From the NCBI GenBank assembly GCA_036417435.1, contig JAZAQT010000221.1:124001-188000 (forward strand): a DNA stretch of 64,000 bases, read 5' to 3'. This document shows, in pieces, positions 25,608 through 38,426 of the stretch; position 1 is the stretch's first letter, and every line of letters begins with the position of its first letter. Made by a program: the position numbers and the translations under genes. Source of the stretch: Inia geoffrensis. Its lineage: Eukaryota; Chordata; Mammalia; Artiodactyla; Iniidae. The notes under the pieces were generated by a model. It was not told where the DNA came from, did no database searches, and worked only from the letters and a program-made list of their open reading frames with translations.

Positions 25608-27341
25608 TTGGCCAAAAAGGGCGTATGCGTTTTTTCCTGAATATATTCAGGAAAAAACGCATACGCCCTTTTTGGCCAAGTGCATCACTGTCGAACTGCT
25701 GCCTCATTTCCTTCTCTTTCAGAGCAATTCTTATCTACCCCCTGATATCTGTTTTCTGCAATTCTGCGTCGCGTTCAAGTCCTCTTCACAGCCTTCCTTC
25801 AATAAATTTTTGGATGATAGGGGCCCTTTGGAACTGCAGGATTGTGAGTTACAGTTCCAAAAATCTCCTTTTCTCAACTCGCTTTCTTGTGAGCTGACCG
25901 CAAACCCGAAGAATTGCTTCAGGCCCTAATCTCGTTCCGCCATGGCACGCTGAGCTTTTGATGAATTCTTCTTCCTGTAGGGAAACCAGAGTTCAATGTG
26001 CCCGTCCAAACACATCAAGTTAGCTGCTCATTCGTTCTCCTTATTCCTGTTCATCTTCCACAGAAATTGCAAACTCTGCCAAACAAGAGGTCAAAGGCAC
26101 TGACTCTCCAAGTGGGGAGAATGTTAATATTGCATCTGCAACGGCAAACTCGAGTACCAGGGGGCTAAAATGGCGATGAGTTTTATAAATTGTGCCTGAT
26201 CACATCGAGGACCATATTCTGGGTTTTCCATGCATATTTTAGCTGAAGCATAAATCCCTTACACGTGGAGATTTGGGACCCGTGCAATTGGAACCATGCA
26301 CCATTACCTCAAAGGGTCTGCATTCCCTCACCAATAGTATCAGCCCCAAGTGTTCAGCCTTATCTCTCCCCCAGCTGTGGATGTAGAGGTGGTAAATCCA
26401 AGATTCCTCACAAGCCCTGAAGGACTTATTTTAGAATTTCTCTCTATTTGACAGTCCTTGTGTTTTCTTTTTCAAATTTATTTTTATAAGGGGATTTAGC
26501 TTATTTACACTGCTGTGTGTATGCTGCTCTACACAAATGATTTTCTTATGGAGACCTATAAATGTATGGGTTTTAATTTTCTTCATAGTCAGGTATATTC
26601 CTAGGTTTTGAATACGGGGTGTTGAGTCCATTTGGTTGAGCAAGGATTAGGTCTTGTCTAATATATATTTGGCTTATGGAATGGTATCTGTCCTAATGTC
26701 AACCTCTGGTTTTATGCAGCCTCCCCACTCTCCTTTCCCCTTAAGCAAGCATAAGTTTCTTTTGTAAATGTGAGACTCTGTTGTGTTTTATAATGCAGTT
26801 CACACGTAGCCGTGTTTACATTCCCGGTATTAGTGATATCTTATGATGTTTCTTTTTCTGTGTGACTTATTTCACTTAGAATCATCATAACTAAATCCAC
26901 TCATTATGCTGCTACTGGTGTGTTGCCATTGATTTCATTGTTGAGTGATATTCCATTGTAGGGATGTACCACAACTTCTATATCCATTTTTCTCTTTCTG
27001 GGCTATTAAAGTTGTACCATAGTCAAGGATCCCGTACACAGAGCAGCCCCAAACTTTGTTGTGGCTGTGTCTTTTTCATTTAAATTTTCCGAATCTATAG
27101 CACCATAAGTGGAAGTGCCCTAGGCTCTCTAGCTTGGTTTTTTCTTTGTTCCAGGAAACACCATGCACTTCTCCAGAGTTGCTGTTGGCAGTTTACATCC
27201 AGTCCATCAGCATAACAAGGCTGCCGGTTCTCCATGGCCTGTCCTGCCTCTCTGGATTTTACACTTTTTTCGGACGGCCCTTTGGATCGGTGGGAAGTGA
27301 GACTTCCTAGTAGTGCGGATTTCCATTGCAGGGTTGCTTGG
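25608..27341. repeat. Monomer 15, 1,734 bp, type C
   Basis: Copy of monomer 9 (offset 10,410). Confidence 0.95.
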
Positions 27342-29077
27342 TTCGCCAAAAAGGGCGTATGCGTTTTTTCCTGAATATATTCAGGAAAAAACGCATACGC
27401 CCTTTTTGGCCAAGTGCATCACTGTCGAACTGCTGCCTCTTTTCCTACGCTTTCAGAGCAATTCTTATGTACCCCCTGATATCTGTTTTCTGCAATTCTG
27501 TGTCGCGTTCAAGTCCTCTTCTCAGCCTTCCTTCAATAAATTTTTGGATGATAGGGGTCATTTGGAACTCTGCAGGATTGTGAGTTACAGTGCCAAAAAT
27601 CTCCTTTTCTCAAGTCGCTTTCTTGTGAGCTGACCGCAAACCCGAAGAATTGCTTCAGGCCCTAATCTCGTTCCGGCATGGCACGCTGAGCCATTGGTGA
27701 CTTCTTCTTCCTGTAGGGAAATCAGAGTTCAATGTGCCCATCCAAACACATCGAGTTAGACGCTCATTCGTTCTCCTTATTCCTGTTCATCTTGCACAGA
27801 AATTGCAAACTGTGCCAAACAAGAGGTCAAAGGCACTGACTCTCCAAGTGGGGAGAATGTTAATATTGCATCTGGAACGGCGAACTCGAGTACCAGGGGG
27901 CTACAATGGCGATGAGTTTTAGAAATTTTGCCTGATCACTTCGTGGACCATATTCTGGGATTTCCATGCGTATTTTAGCTGAAGGATAAATCCCTTAAAC
28001 GTGGAGATTTGGGACCCGTACAATGGGAACCATGCACCATTACCTCAAAGGGTCTGCATTCCCTCACCAATAGTATCAGCCCCAAGTGTCCAGCCTTATC
28101 TCTCCCCCAGCTGTGGATGTAGAGGTGGTAAATCCAAGATTCCTCACAAGCCCTGAAGGACTTATTTAAGTATTTCTCTCTATTTGACAGGCCTTGTGTT
28201 TTCTTATTCAAATTTATTTTTATAAGGGGATTTAGCTTATTGACACTGCTGTGTGTATGCTGCTGTACACAAATGATTTTCTTATGGAGACGTATAAATG
28301 TATGGGTTTTAATTTTCTACATAGTCAGGTATATTCCTAGGTTTTGAATATGGGGTGTTGAGTCCATTTGGTTGAGCAATGAGTAGGTCTTGTCTAATAT
28401 ATATTTGGCTTATGGAGTGGTATCTGTCCTAATGTCAACCTCTGGTTTTATGCAGCCTCCCCACTCTCCTTTCCCCTTAAGCAAGCATAAGTTTCTTTTG
28501 TAAATGTGAGACTCTGTTGTGTTTTGTAATGCAGTTCACACGTAGCCGTGTTTACATTCCCGGTATCAGTGATATTTTATGATGTTTCTTTTTCTGTGTG
28601 ACTTATTTCACTTAGAATCATCATAACTAAATCCTCTCATTATGCTGCTACTGGTCTGTTGCCATTGATTTCATTGTTGAGTGATATTCCATTGTAGGGA
28701 TGCACCACAACTTCTATATCCATTTTTCTCTTTCTGGGCTATTAAAGTTGTACCATAGTCAAGGATCCCGTACACAGAGCAGCCCCAAACTTTGGTGTGG
28801 CTGTGTCTTTTTCATTTAAATTTTCCGAATCTATAGCACCATAAGTGGAAGTGCCCTAGGCTCTCTAGCTTGTTTTTCTCTTTGTTCCAGGAAACACCAT
28901 CCACTTCTCCAGAGTGGCTGTTGGCAGTTTACATCCAGTCCATCAGCATAACAAGGCTGCCGGTTCTCCATGGCCTGCCCTACCTCTCTGGATTTTACAA
29001 TTTTTTCGGACGGCCCGTTGGATCGGTGGGAAGTGACACTTCTTTGTAGTGCGGATTTCCATTGCAGGCTTGCTTGG
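27342..29077. repeat. Monomer 16, 1,736 bp, junction hybrid (six-monomer unit to dimer block)
   Basis: The left part is a copy of monomer 10 (palindrome ttcgcc mismatch; EcoRI lost by c at 27701). From about 27821-27866 it becomes the type B member of the A-B dimer (CTCGAG, gctacaatgg). The exchange lies in 27821-27866. Confidence 0.95.
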
Positions 29078-31292
29078 TTGGCCAAAAAGGGCGTATGCGT
29101 TTTTTCCTGAATATATTCAGGAAAAAACGCATACGCCCTTTTTGGCCAAGTGCATCACTGTCGAACTGCTGCCTCTTTTCCTACGCTTTCAGAGCAATTC
29201 TTATCTACCCCCTGATATCCGTTTTCAGCAATTCTGCGTCGCATTCAAGTCCTCTTCACAGCCTTCCTTCAATAAATTTTTGGATGATAGGGGTCATTTG
29301 GAACTCTGCAGGATTGTGAGTTACAGTGCCAAAAATCTCCTTTTCTCAAACTCGCTTTCTTGTGAGCTGACCGCAAACCCGAAGAATTGCTTCAGGCCCT
29401 AATCTCATTCCGGCATGGCTCACTGAGCCTTTGGTGAATTCTTCTTCCTGTAGGGAAATCAGAGTTAAATGTGCCCGTCCAAACACATCGAGTCAGCCGC
29501 TCATTCGTTCTCCTTATTCCTGTTCATCTTCCACAGAAATTGCAAACTGTGCCAAACAAGAGGTCAAAGGCACTGACTCTCCAAGTGGGGAGAATGTTAA
29601 TATCGCATCTGGAACGGCGAACTCTAGTACCAGGGGGCGAAAATGGCGATGAGTTTTAAAATTTTGCCTGGTCACTTCGTAGACCATATTCTGGGTTTTC
29701 CATGCATATTTTAGCTGAAGGATAAATCCCTTAAACGTGGAGATTTGGGACCCGTGCAATGGGAACCATGCATCATTACCTCAAAGGGTCGGCATTCCCT
29801 CACCAATAGTATCAGCCCCGAGTGTCCAGCCTTATCTCTCCCACAGCTGTGGATGTAGAGGTGGTAAATCCAAGATTCCTCACAAGCCCTGAAGGACTTA
29901 TTTAAGAATTTCTCTCTATTTGACATTCCTTGTGTTTTCTTTTTCAAATTTATTTTTATAAGGGGATTTAGCTTATTTACACTGCTGTGTGTATGCTGCT
30001 GTACACAAATGATTTTCTTATGGAGACGTATAAATGTATGGGTTTTAATTTTCTTCATACTCAGGTATATTCCTGAGTTTTGAATACGGGGTGTAGAGTC
30101 CATTTGGTTGAGCAAGGAGTAGGTCTTGTCTAATATATATTTGGCTTATGGAATGGTATCTGTCCTAATGTCAACCTCTGGTTTTATGCAGCTTCCCCAC
30201 TCTCCTTTCCCCTTAAGCAAGCATAAGTTTCTTTTGTAAATGTGAGACTCTGTTGTGTTTTGTAATGCAGTTCTCACGTAGCCGTGTTTACAGTCCCGGT
30301 ATTAGTGATATCTTATGATGTTTCTTTTTCTGTGTGACTTATTTCACTTAGAATCTTCATAACTAAATCCTCTCATTATGCTGCTACTGGTGTGTTGCCA
30401 TTGATTTCATTGTTGAGTGATATTCCATTGTAGGGATGTACCACAACTTCTATATCCATTTTTCTCTTTCTGGGCTATTAAAGTTGTACCATAGTCAAGG
30501 ATCCCGTACACAGAGCAGCCCCAAACTTTGGTGTGGCTGTGTCTTTTTCATTTAAATTTTCCGAATCTATAGCACCATAAGTGGAAGTGCCCTAGGCTCT
30601 CTAGCTTGGTTTTTCCTTTGTTCCAGGAAACACCATGCACTTCTCCAGAGTGGCTGTTGGCAGTTTACATCCTGCCCATCAGCATAACAAGGCTGCCGGT
30701 TCTCCATGGCCTGTCCTGCCTCTCTGGATTTTACACTTTTTTCGGACGGCCCTTTGGATCGGTGGGAAGTGAGACTTCCTTGTAGTGCGGATTTCCATTG
30801 CAGGCTTGCTTGGTTGGCCAAAAAGGGCGTATGCGTTTTTTCCTGAATATATTCAGGAAAAAAAGCATACGCCCTTTTTGACCAAGTGCATCACTGTCGA
30901 ACTGCTGCCTCTTTTCCTACTCTTTCAGAGCAATTCTTATCTACCCCCTGATATCTGTTTTCTGCAATTCTGCGTCGCGTTCAAGTCCTCTTCACAGCCT
31001 TCCTTCAATAAATTTTTGGATGATAGGGGTCATTTGGAACTCTGCAGGATTGTGAGTTACAGTGCCAAAAATCTCCTTTTCTCAACTCGCTTTCTTGTGA
31101 GCTGACCGCAAACCCGAAGAATTGCTTCAGGCCCTAATCTCATTCCGGCATGGCACACTGAGCCTTTGGTGAATTCTTCTTCCTGTAGGGAAATCAGAGT
31201 TCAATGTGCCCGTCCAAACACATCGAGTCAGCCGCTCATTCGTTCTCCTTATTCCTGTTCATCTTCCACAGAAATTGCAAACTGTGCCAAAG
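27821..31292. repeat. Two-monomer higher-order repeat (A-B), copy 1 (3,472 bp)
   Basis: Matches the next two blocks at an offset of 3,472 bases. The left edge follows the mismatch at 27820 (c) against 31292 (g). It holds one type A and one type B monomer. The A member has an extra A in ctcaaactcg, which makes it 1,736 instead of 1,735 bp. A private base occurs at about 29420 (catggctcac, where the others have catggcacac). Confidence 0.92.
29078..30813. repeat. Monomer 17, 1,736 bp, type A (dimer)
   Basis: Perfect palindrome. The extra A in ctcaaactcg offsets the one-base type A loss. CTCTAG and gcgaaaatgg are present, and cgtagacc is specific to this dimer member. Confidence 0.95.
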
Positions 31293-32549
31293 AAGAGGTC
31301 AAAGGCACTGACTCTCCAAGTGGGGAGAATGTTAATATTGCATCTGGAACGGCGAACTCGAGTACCAGGGGGCTACAATGGCGATGAGTTTTAGAAATTT
31401 TGCCTGATCACTTCGTGGACCATATTCTGGGATTTCCATGCGTATTTTAGCTGAAGGATAAATCCCTTAAACGTGGAGATTTGGGACCCGTACAATGGGA
31501 ACCATGCACCATTACCTCAAAGGGTCTGCATTCCCTCACCAATAGTATCAGCCCCAAGTGTCCAGCCTTATCTCTCCCCCAGCTGTGGATGTAGAGGTGG
31601 TAAATCCAAGATTCCTCACAAGCCCTGAAGGACTTATTTAAGTATTTCTCTCTATTTGACAGGCCTTGTGTTTTCTTATTCAAATTTATTTTTATAAGGG
31701 GATTTAGCTTATTGACACTGCTGTGTGTATGCTGCTGTACACAAATGATTTTCTTATGGAGACGTATAAATGTATGGGTTTTAATTTTCTACATAGTCAG
31801 GTATATTCCTAGGTTTTGAATATGGGGTGTTGAGTCCATTTGGTTGAGCAATGAGTAGGTCTTGTCTAATATATATTTGGCTTATGGAGTGGTATCTGTC
31901 CTAATGTCAACCTCTGGTTTTATGCAGCCTCCCCACTCTCCTTTCCCCTTAAGCAAGCATAAGTTTCTTTTGTAAATGTGAGACTCTGTTGTGTTTTGTA
32001 ATGCAGTTCACACGTAGCCGTGTTTACATTCCCGGTATCAGTGATATTTTATGATGTTTCTTTTTCTGTGTGACTTATTTCACTTAGAATCATCATAACT
32101 AAATCCTCTCATTATGCTGCTACTGGTCTGTTGCCATTGATTTCATTGTTGAGTGATATTCCATTGTAGGGATGCACCACAACTTCTATATCCATTTTTC
32201 TCTTTCTGGGCTATTAAAGTTGTACCATAGTCAAGGATCCCGTACACAGAGCAGCCCCAAACTTTGGTGTGGCTGTGTCTTTTTCATTTAAATTTTCCGA
32301 ATCTATAGCACCATAAGTGGAAGTGCCCTAGGCTCTCTAGCTTGTTTTTCTCTTTGTTCCAGGAAACACCATCCACTTCTCCAGAGTGGCTGTTGGCAGT
32401 TTACATCCAGTCCATCAGCATAACAAGGCTGCCGGTTCTCCATGGCCTGCCCTACCTCTCTGGATTTTACAATTTTTTCGGACGGCCCGTTGGATCGGTG
32501 GGAAGTGACACTTCTTTGTAGTGCGGATTTCCATTGCAGGCTTGCTTGG
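30814..32549. repeat. Monomer 18, 1,736 bp, type B (dimer)
   Basis: The palindrome has two mismatches in the right arm (aaaagcatacg and tttgacc). CTCGAG and gctacaatgg are present, and ccaaagaagagg marks this member. Confidence 0.95.
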
Positions 32550-34764
32550 TTGGCCAAAAAGGGCGTATGCGTTTTTTCCTGAATATATTCAGGAAAAAAC
32601 GCATACGCCCTTTTTGGCCAAGTGCATCACTGTCGAACTGCTGCCTCTTTTCCTACGCTTTCAGAGCAATTCTTATCTACCCCCTGATATCCGTTTTCAG
32701 CAATTCTGCGTCGCATTCAAGTCCTCTTCACAGCCTTCCTTCAATAAATTTTTGGATGATAGGGGTCATTTGGAACTCTGCAGGATTGTGAGTTACAGTG
32801 CCAAAAATCTCCTTTTCTCAAACTCGCTTTCTTGTGAGCTGACCGCAAACCCGAAGAATTGCTTCAGGCCCTAATCTCATTCCGGCATGGCACACTGAGC
32901 CTTTGGTGAATTCTTCTTCCTGTAGGGAAATCAGAGTTAAATGTGCCCGTCCAAACACATCGAGTCAGCCGCTCATTCGTTCTCCTTATTCCTGTTCATC
33001 TTCCACAGAAATTGCAAACTGTGCCAAACAAGAGGTCAAAGGCACTGACTCTCCAAGTGGGGAGAATGTTAATATCGCATCTGGAACGGCGAACTCTAGT
33101 ACCAGTGGGCGAAAATGGCGATGAGTTTTAAAATTTTGCCTGGTCACTTCGTAGACCATATTCTGGGTTTTCCATGCATATTTTAGCTGAAGGATAAATC
33201 CCTTAAACGTGGAGATTTGGGACCCGTGCAATGGGAACCATGCATCATTACCTCAAAGGGTCGGCATTCCCTCACCAATAGTATCAGCCCCGAGTGTCCA
33301 GCCTTATCTCTCCCACAGCTGTGGATGTAGAGGTGGTAAATCCAAGATTCCTCACAAGCCCTGAAGGACTTATTTAAGAATTTCTCTCTATTTGACATTC
33401 CTTGTGTTTTCTTTTTCAAATTTATTTTTATAAGGGGATTTAGCTTATTTACACTGCTGTGTGTATGCTGCTGTACACAAATGATTTTCTTATGGAGACG
33501 TATAAATGTATGGGTTTTAATTTTCTTCATACTCAGGTATATTCCTGAGTTTTGAATACGGGGTGTAGAGTCCATTTGGTTGAGCAAGGAGTAGGTCTTG
33601 TCTAATATATATTTGGCTTATGGAATGGTATCTGTCCTAATGTCAACCTCTGGTTTTATGCAGCTTCCCCACTCTCCTTTCCCCTTAAGCAAGCATAAGT
33701 TTCTTTTGTAAATGTGAGACTCTGTTGTGTTTTGTAATGCAGTTCTCACGTAGCCGTGTTTACAGTCCCGGTATTAGTGATATCTTATGATGTTTCTTTT
33801 TCTGTGTGACTTATTTCACTTAGAATCTTCATAACTAAATCCTCTCATTATGCTGCTACTGGTGTGTTGCCATTGATTTCATTGTTGAGTGATATTCCAT
33901 TGTAGGGATGTACCACAACTTCTATATCCATTTTTCTCTTTCTGGGCTATTAAAGTTGTACCATAGTCAAGGATCCCGTACACAGAGCAGCCCCAAACTT
34001 TGGTGTGGCTGTGTCTTTTTCATTTAAATTTTCCGAATCTATAGCACCATAAGTGGAAGTGCCCTAGGCTCTCTAGCTTGGTTTTTCCTTTGTTCCAGGA
34101 AACACCATGCACTTCTCAAGAGTGGCTGTTGGCAGTTTACATCCTGCCCATCAGCATAACAAGGCTGCCGGTTCTCCATGGCCTGTCCTGCCTCTCTGGA
34201 TTTTACACTTTTTTCGGACGGCCCTTTGGATCGGTGGGAAGTGAGACTTCCTTGTAGTGCGGATTTCCATTGCAGGCTTGCTTGGTTGGCCAAAAAGGGC
34301 GTATGCGTTTTTTCCTGAATATATTCAGGAAAAAAAGCATACGCCCTTTTTGACCAAGTGCATCACTGTCGAACTGCTGCCTCTTTTCCTACTCTTTCAG
34401 AGCAATTCTTATCTACCCCCTGATATCTGTTTTCTGCAATTCTGCGTCGCGTTCAAGTCCTCTTCACAGCCTTCCTTCAATAAATTTTTGGATGATAGGG
34501 GTCATTTGGAACTCTGCAGGATTGTGAGTTACAGTGCCAAAAATCTCCTTTTCTCAACTCGCTTTCTTGTGAGCTGACCGCAAACCCGAAGAATTGCTTC
34601 AGGCCCTAATCTCATTCCGGCATGGCACACTGAGCCTTTGGTGAATTCTTCTTCCTGTAGGGAAATCAGAGTTCAATGTGCCCGTCCAAACACATCGAGT
34701 CAGCCGCTCATTCGTTCTCCTTATTCCTGTTCATCTTCCACAGAAATTGCAAACTGTGCCAAAG
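31293..34764. repeat. Two-monomer higher-order repeat (A-B), copy 2 (3,472 bp)
   Basis: Same content as the blocks on either side. Private changes seen are accagtggg near 33105 (accaggggg elsewhere) and tctcaagag near 34118 (tctccagag elsewhere). Confidence 0.92.
32550..34285. repeat. Monomer 19, 1,736 bp, type A (dimer)
   Basis: Copy of monomer 17, with accagtggg near 33105 and tctcaagag near 34118. Confidence 0.95.
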
Positions 34765-36021
34765 AAGAGGTCAAAGGCACTGACTCTCCAAGTGGGGAGA
34801 ATGTTAATATTGCATCTGGAACGGCGAACTCGAGTACCAGGGGGCTACAATGGCGATGAGTTTTAGAAATTTTGCCTGATCACTTCGTGGACCATATTCT
34901 GGGATTTCCATGCGTATTTTAGCTGAAGGATAAATCCCTTAAACGTGGAGATTTGGGACCCGTACAATGGGAACCATGCACCATTACCTCAAAGGGTCTG
35001 CATTCCCTCACCAATAGTATCAGCCCCAAGTGTCCAGCCTTATCTCTCCCCCAGCTGTGGATGTAGAGGTGGTAAATCCAAGATTCCTCACAAGCCCTGA
35101 AGGACTTATTTAAGTATTTCTCTCTATTTGACAGGCCTTGTGTTTTCTTATTCAAATTTATTTTTATAAGGGGATTTAGCTTATTGACACTGCTGTGTGT
35201 ATGCTGCTGTACACAAATGATTTTCTTATGGAGACGTATAAATGTATGGGTTTTAATTTTCTACATAGTCAGGTATATTCCTAGGTTTTGAATATGGGGT
35301 GTTGAGTCCATTTGGTTGAGCAATGAGTAGGTCTTGTCTAATATATATTTGGCTTATGGAGTGGTATCTGTCCTAATGTCAACCTCTGGTTTTATGCAGC
35401 CTCCCCACTCTCCTTTCCCCTTAAGCAAGCATAAGTTTCTTTTGTAAATGTGAGACTCTGTTGTGTTTTGTAATGCAGTTCACACGTAGCCGTGTTTACA
35501 TTCCCGGTATCAGTGATATTTTATAATGTTTCTTTTTCTGTGTGACTTATTTCACTTAGAATCATCATAACTAAATCCTCTCATTATGCTGCTACTGGTC
35601 TGTTGCCATTGATTTCATTGTTGAGTGATATTCCATTGTAGGGATGCACCACAACTTCTATATCCATTTTTCTCTTTCTGGGCTATTAAAGTTGTACCAT
35701 AGTCAAGGATCCCGTACACAGAGCAGCCCCAAACTTTGGTGTGGCTGTGTCTTTTTCATTTAAATTTTCCGAATCTATAGCACCATAAGTGGAAGTGCCC
35801 TAGGCTCTCTAGCTTGTTTTTCTCTTTGTTCCAGGAAACACCATCCACTTCTCCAGAGTGGCTGTTGGCAGTTTACATCCAGTCCATCAGCATAACAAGG
35901 CTGCCGGTTCTCCATGGCCTGCCCTACCTCTCTGGATTTTACAATTTTTTCGGACGGCCCGTTGGATCGGTGGGAAGTGACACTTCTTTGTAGTGCGGAT
36001 TTCCATTGCAGGCTTGCTTGG
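34286..36021. repeat. Monomer 20, 1,736 bp, type B (dimer)
   Basis: Copy of monomer 18, including its two palindrome mismatches. It has private ttataatg near 35524. Confidence 0.95.
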
Positions 36022-38426
36022 TTGGCCAAAAAGGGCGTATGCGTTTTTTCCTGAATATATTCAGGAAAAAACGCATACGCCCTTTTTGGCCAAGTGCATC
36101 ACTGTCGAACTGCTGCCTCTTTTCCTACGCTTTCAGAGCAATTCTTATCTACCCCCTGATATCCGTTTTCAGCAATTCTGCGTCGCATTCAAGTCCTCTT
36201 CACAGCCTTCCTTCAATAAATTTTTGGATGATAGGGGTCATTTGGAACTCTGCAGGATTGTGAGTTACAGTGCCAAAAATCTCCTTTTCTCAAACTCGCT
36301 TTCTTGTGAGCTGACCGCAAACCCGAAGAATTGCTTCAGGCCCTAATCTCATTCCGGCATGGCACACTGAGCCTTTGGTGAATTCTTCTTCCTGTAGGGA
36401 AATCAGAGTTAAATGTGCCCGTCCAAACACATCGAGTCAGCCGCTCATTCGTTCTCCTTATTCCTGTTCATCTTCCACAGAAATTGCAAACTGTGCCAAA
36501 CAAGAGGTCAAAGGCACTGACTCTCCAAGTGGGGAGAATGTTAATATCGCATCTGGAACGGCGAACTCTAGTACCAGGGGGCGAAAATGGCGATGAGTTT
36601 TAAAATTTTGCCTGGTCACTTCGTAGACCATATTCTGGGTTTTCCATGCATATTTTAGCTGAAGGATAAATCCCTTAAACGTGGAGATTTGGGACCCGTG
36701 CAATGGGAACCATGCATCATTACCTCAAAGGGTCGGCATTCCCTCACCAATAGTATCAGCCCCGAGTGTCCAGCCTTATCTCTCCCACAGCTGTGGATGT
36801 AGAGGTGGTAAATCCAAGATTCCTCACAAGCCCTGAAGGACTTATTTAAGAATTTCTCTCTATTTGACATTCCTTGTGTTTTCTTTTTCAAATTTATTTT
36901 TATAAGGGGATTTAGCTTATTTACACTGCTGTGTGTATGCTGCTGTACACAAATGATTTTCTTATGGAGACGTATAAATGTATGGGTTTTAATTTTCTTC
37001 ATACTCAGGTATATTCCTGAGTTTTGAATACGGGGTGTAGAGTCCATTTGGTTGAGCAAGGAGTAGGTCTTGTCTAATATATATTTGGCTTATGGAATGG
37101 TATCTGTCCTAATGTCAACCTCTGGTTTTATGCAGCTTCCCCACTCTCCTTTCCCCTTAAGCAAGCATAAGTTTCTTTTGTAAATGTGAGACTCTGTTGT
37201 GTTTTGTAATGCAGTTCTCACGTAGCCGTGTTTACAGTCCCGGTATTAGTGATATCTTATGATGTTTCTTTTTCTGTGTGACTTATTTCACTTAGAATCT
37301 TCATAACTAAATCCTCTCATTATGCTGCTACTGGTGTGTTGCCATTGATTTCATTGTTGAGTGATATTCCATTGTAGGGATGTACCACAACTTCTATATC
37401 CATTTTTCTCTTTCTGGGCTATTAAAGTTGTACCATAGTCAAGGATCCCGTACACAGAGCAGCCCCAAACTTTGGTGTGGCTGTGTCTTTTTCATTTAAA
37501 TTTTCCGAATCTATAGCACCATAAGTGGAAGTGCCCTAGGCTCTCTAGCTTGGTTTTTCCTTTGTTCCAGGAAACACCATGCACTTCTCCAGAGTGGCTG
37601 TTGGCAGTTTACATCCTGCCCATCAGCATAACAAGGCTGCCGGTTCTCCATGGCCTGTCCTGCCTCTCTGGATTTTACACTTTTTTCGGACGGCCCTTTG
37701 GATCGGTGGGAAGTGAGACTTCCTTGTAGTGCGGATTTCCATTGCAGGCTTGCTTGGTTGGCCAAAAAGGGCGTATGCGTTTTTTCCTGAATATATTCAG
37801 GAAAAAAAGCATACGCCCTTTTTGACCAAGTGCATCACTGTCGAACTGCTGCCTCTTTTCCTACTCTTTCAGAGCAATTCTTATCTACCCCCTGATATCT
37901 GTTTTCTGCAATTCTGCGTCGCGTTCAAGTCCTCTTCACAGCCTTCCTTCAATAAATTTTTGGATGATAGGGGTCATTTGGAACTCTGCAGGATTGTGAG
38001 TTACAGTGCCAAAAATCTCCTTTTCTCAACTCGCTTTCTTGTGAGCTGACCGCAAACCCGAAGAATTGCTTCAGGCCCTAATCTCATTCCGGCATGGCAC
38101 ACTGAGCCTTTGGTGAATTCTTCTTCCTGTAGGGAAATCAGAGTTCAATGTGCCCGTCCAAACACATCGAGTCAGCCGCTCATTCGTTCTCCTTATTCCT
38201 GTTCATCTTCCACAGAAATTGCAAACTGTGCCAAAGAAGAGGTCAAAGGCACTGACTCTCCAAGTGGGGAGAATGTTAATATTGCATCTGGAACGGCGAA
38301 CTCGAGTACCAGGGGGCTACAATGGCGATGAGTTTTAGAAATTTTGCCTGATCACTTCGTGGACCATATTCTGGGATTTCCATGCGTATTTTAGCTGAAG
38401 GATAAATCCCTTAAACGTGGAGATTT
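34765..38426. repeat. Two-monomer higher-order repeat (A-B), copy 3 plus overhang
   Basis: Third copy of the 3,472-bp unit. Identity runs 190 bases into a further copy and then ends at 38427, where agattttgga replaces agatttggga. A private change is ttataatg near 35524 (ttatgatg elsewhere). Confidence 0.92.
36022..37757. repeat. Monomer 21, 1,736 bp, type A (dimer; start of four-monomer unit)
   Basis: Copy of monomers 17 and 19. From 36626 it also matches 43569 onward, so the dimer and four-monomer blocks overlap here. Confidence 0.95.

Larger units (their letters stand above)
17390..27866. repeat. Six-monomer higher-order repeat, copy 2 (10,410 bp plus 67-bp shared junction)
   Basis: Near-identical to copy 1. 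Differences found by eye are one base shorter T run at 21649-21652 (5 T in copy 1), one extra G at 21756-21759 (3 G in copy 1), and single-base changes at 24300, 27638 and 27701. Identity ends at 27866, since 17457 is c and 27867 is t. The 67 bases 17390-17456 are shared by both edges and bracket the crossover. Confidence 0.93.
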
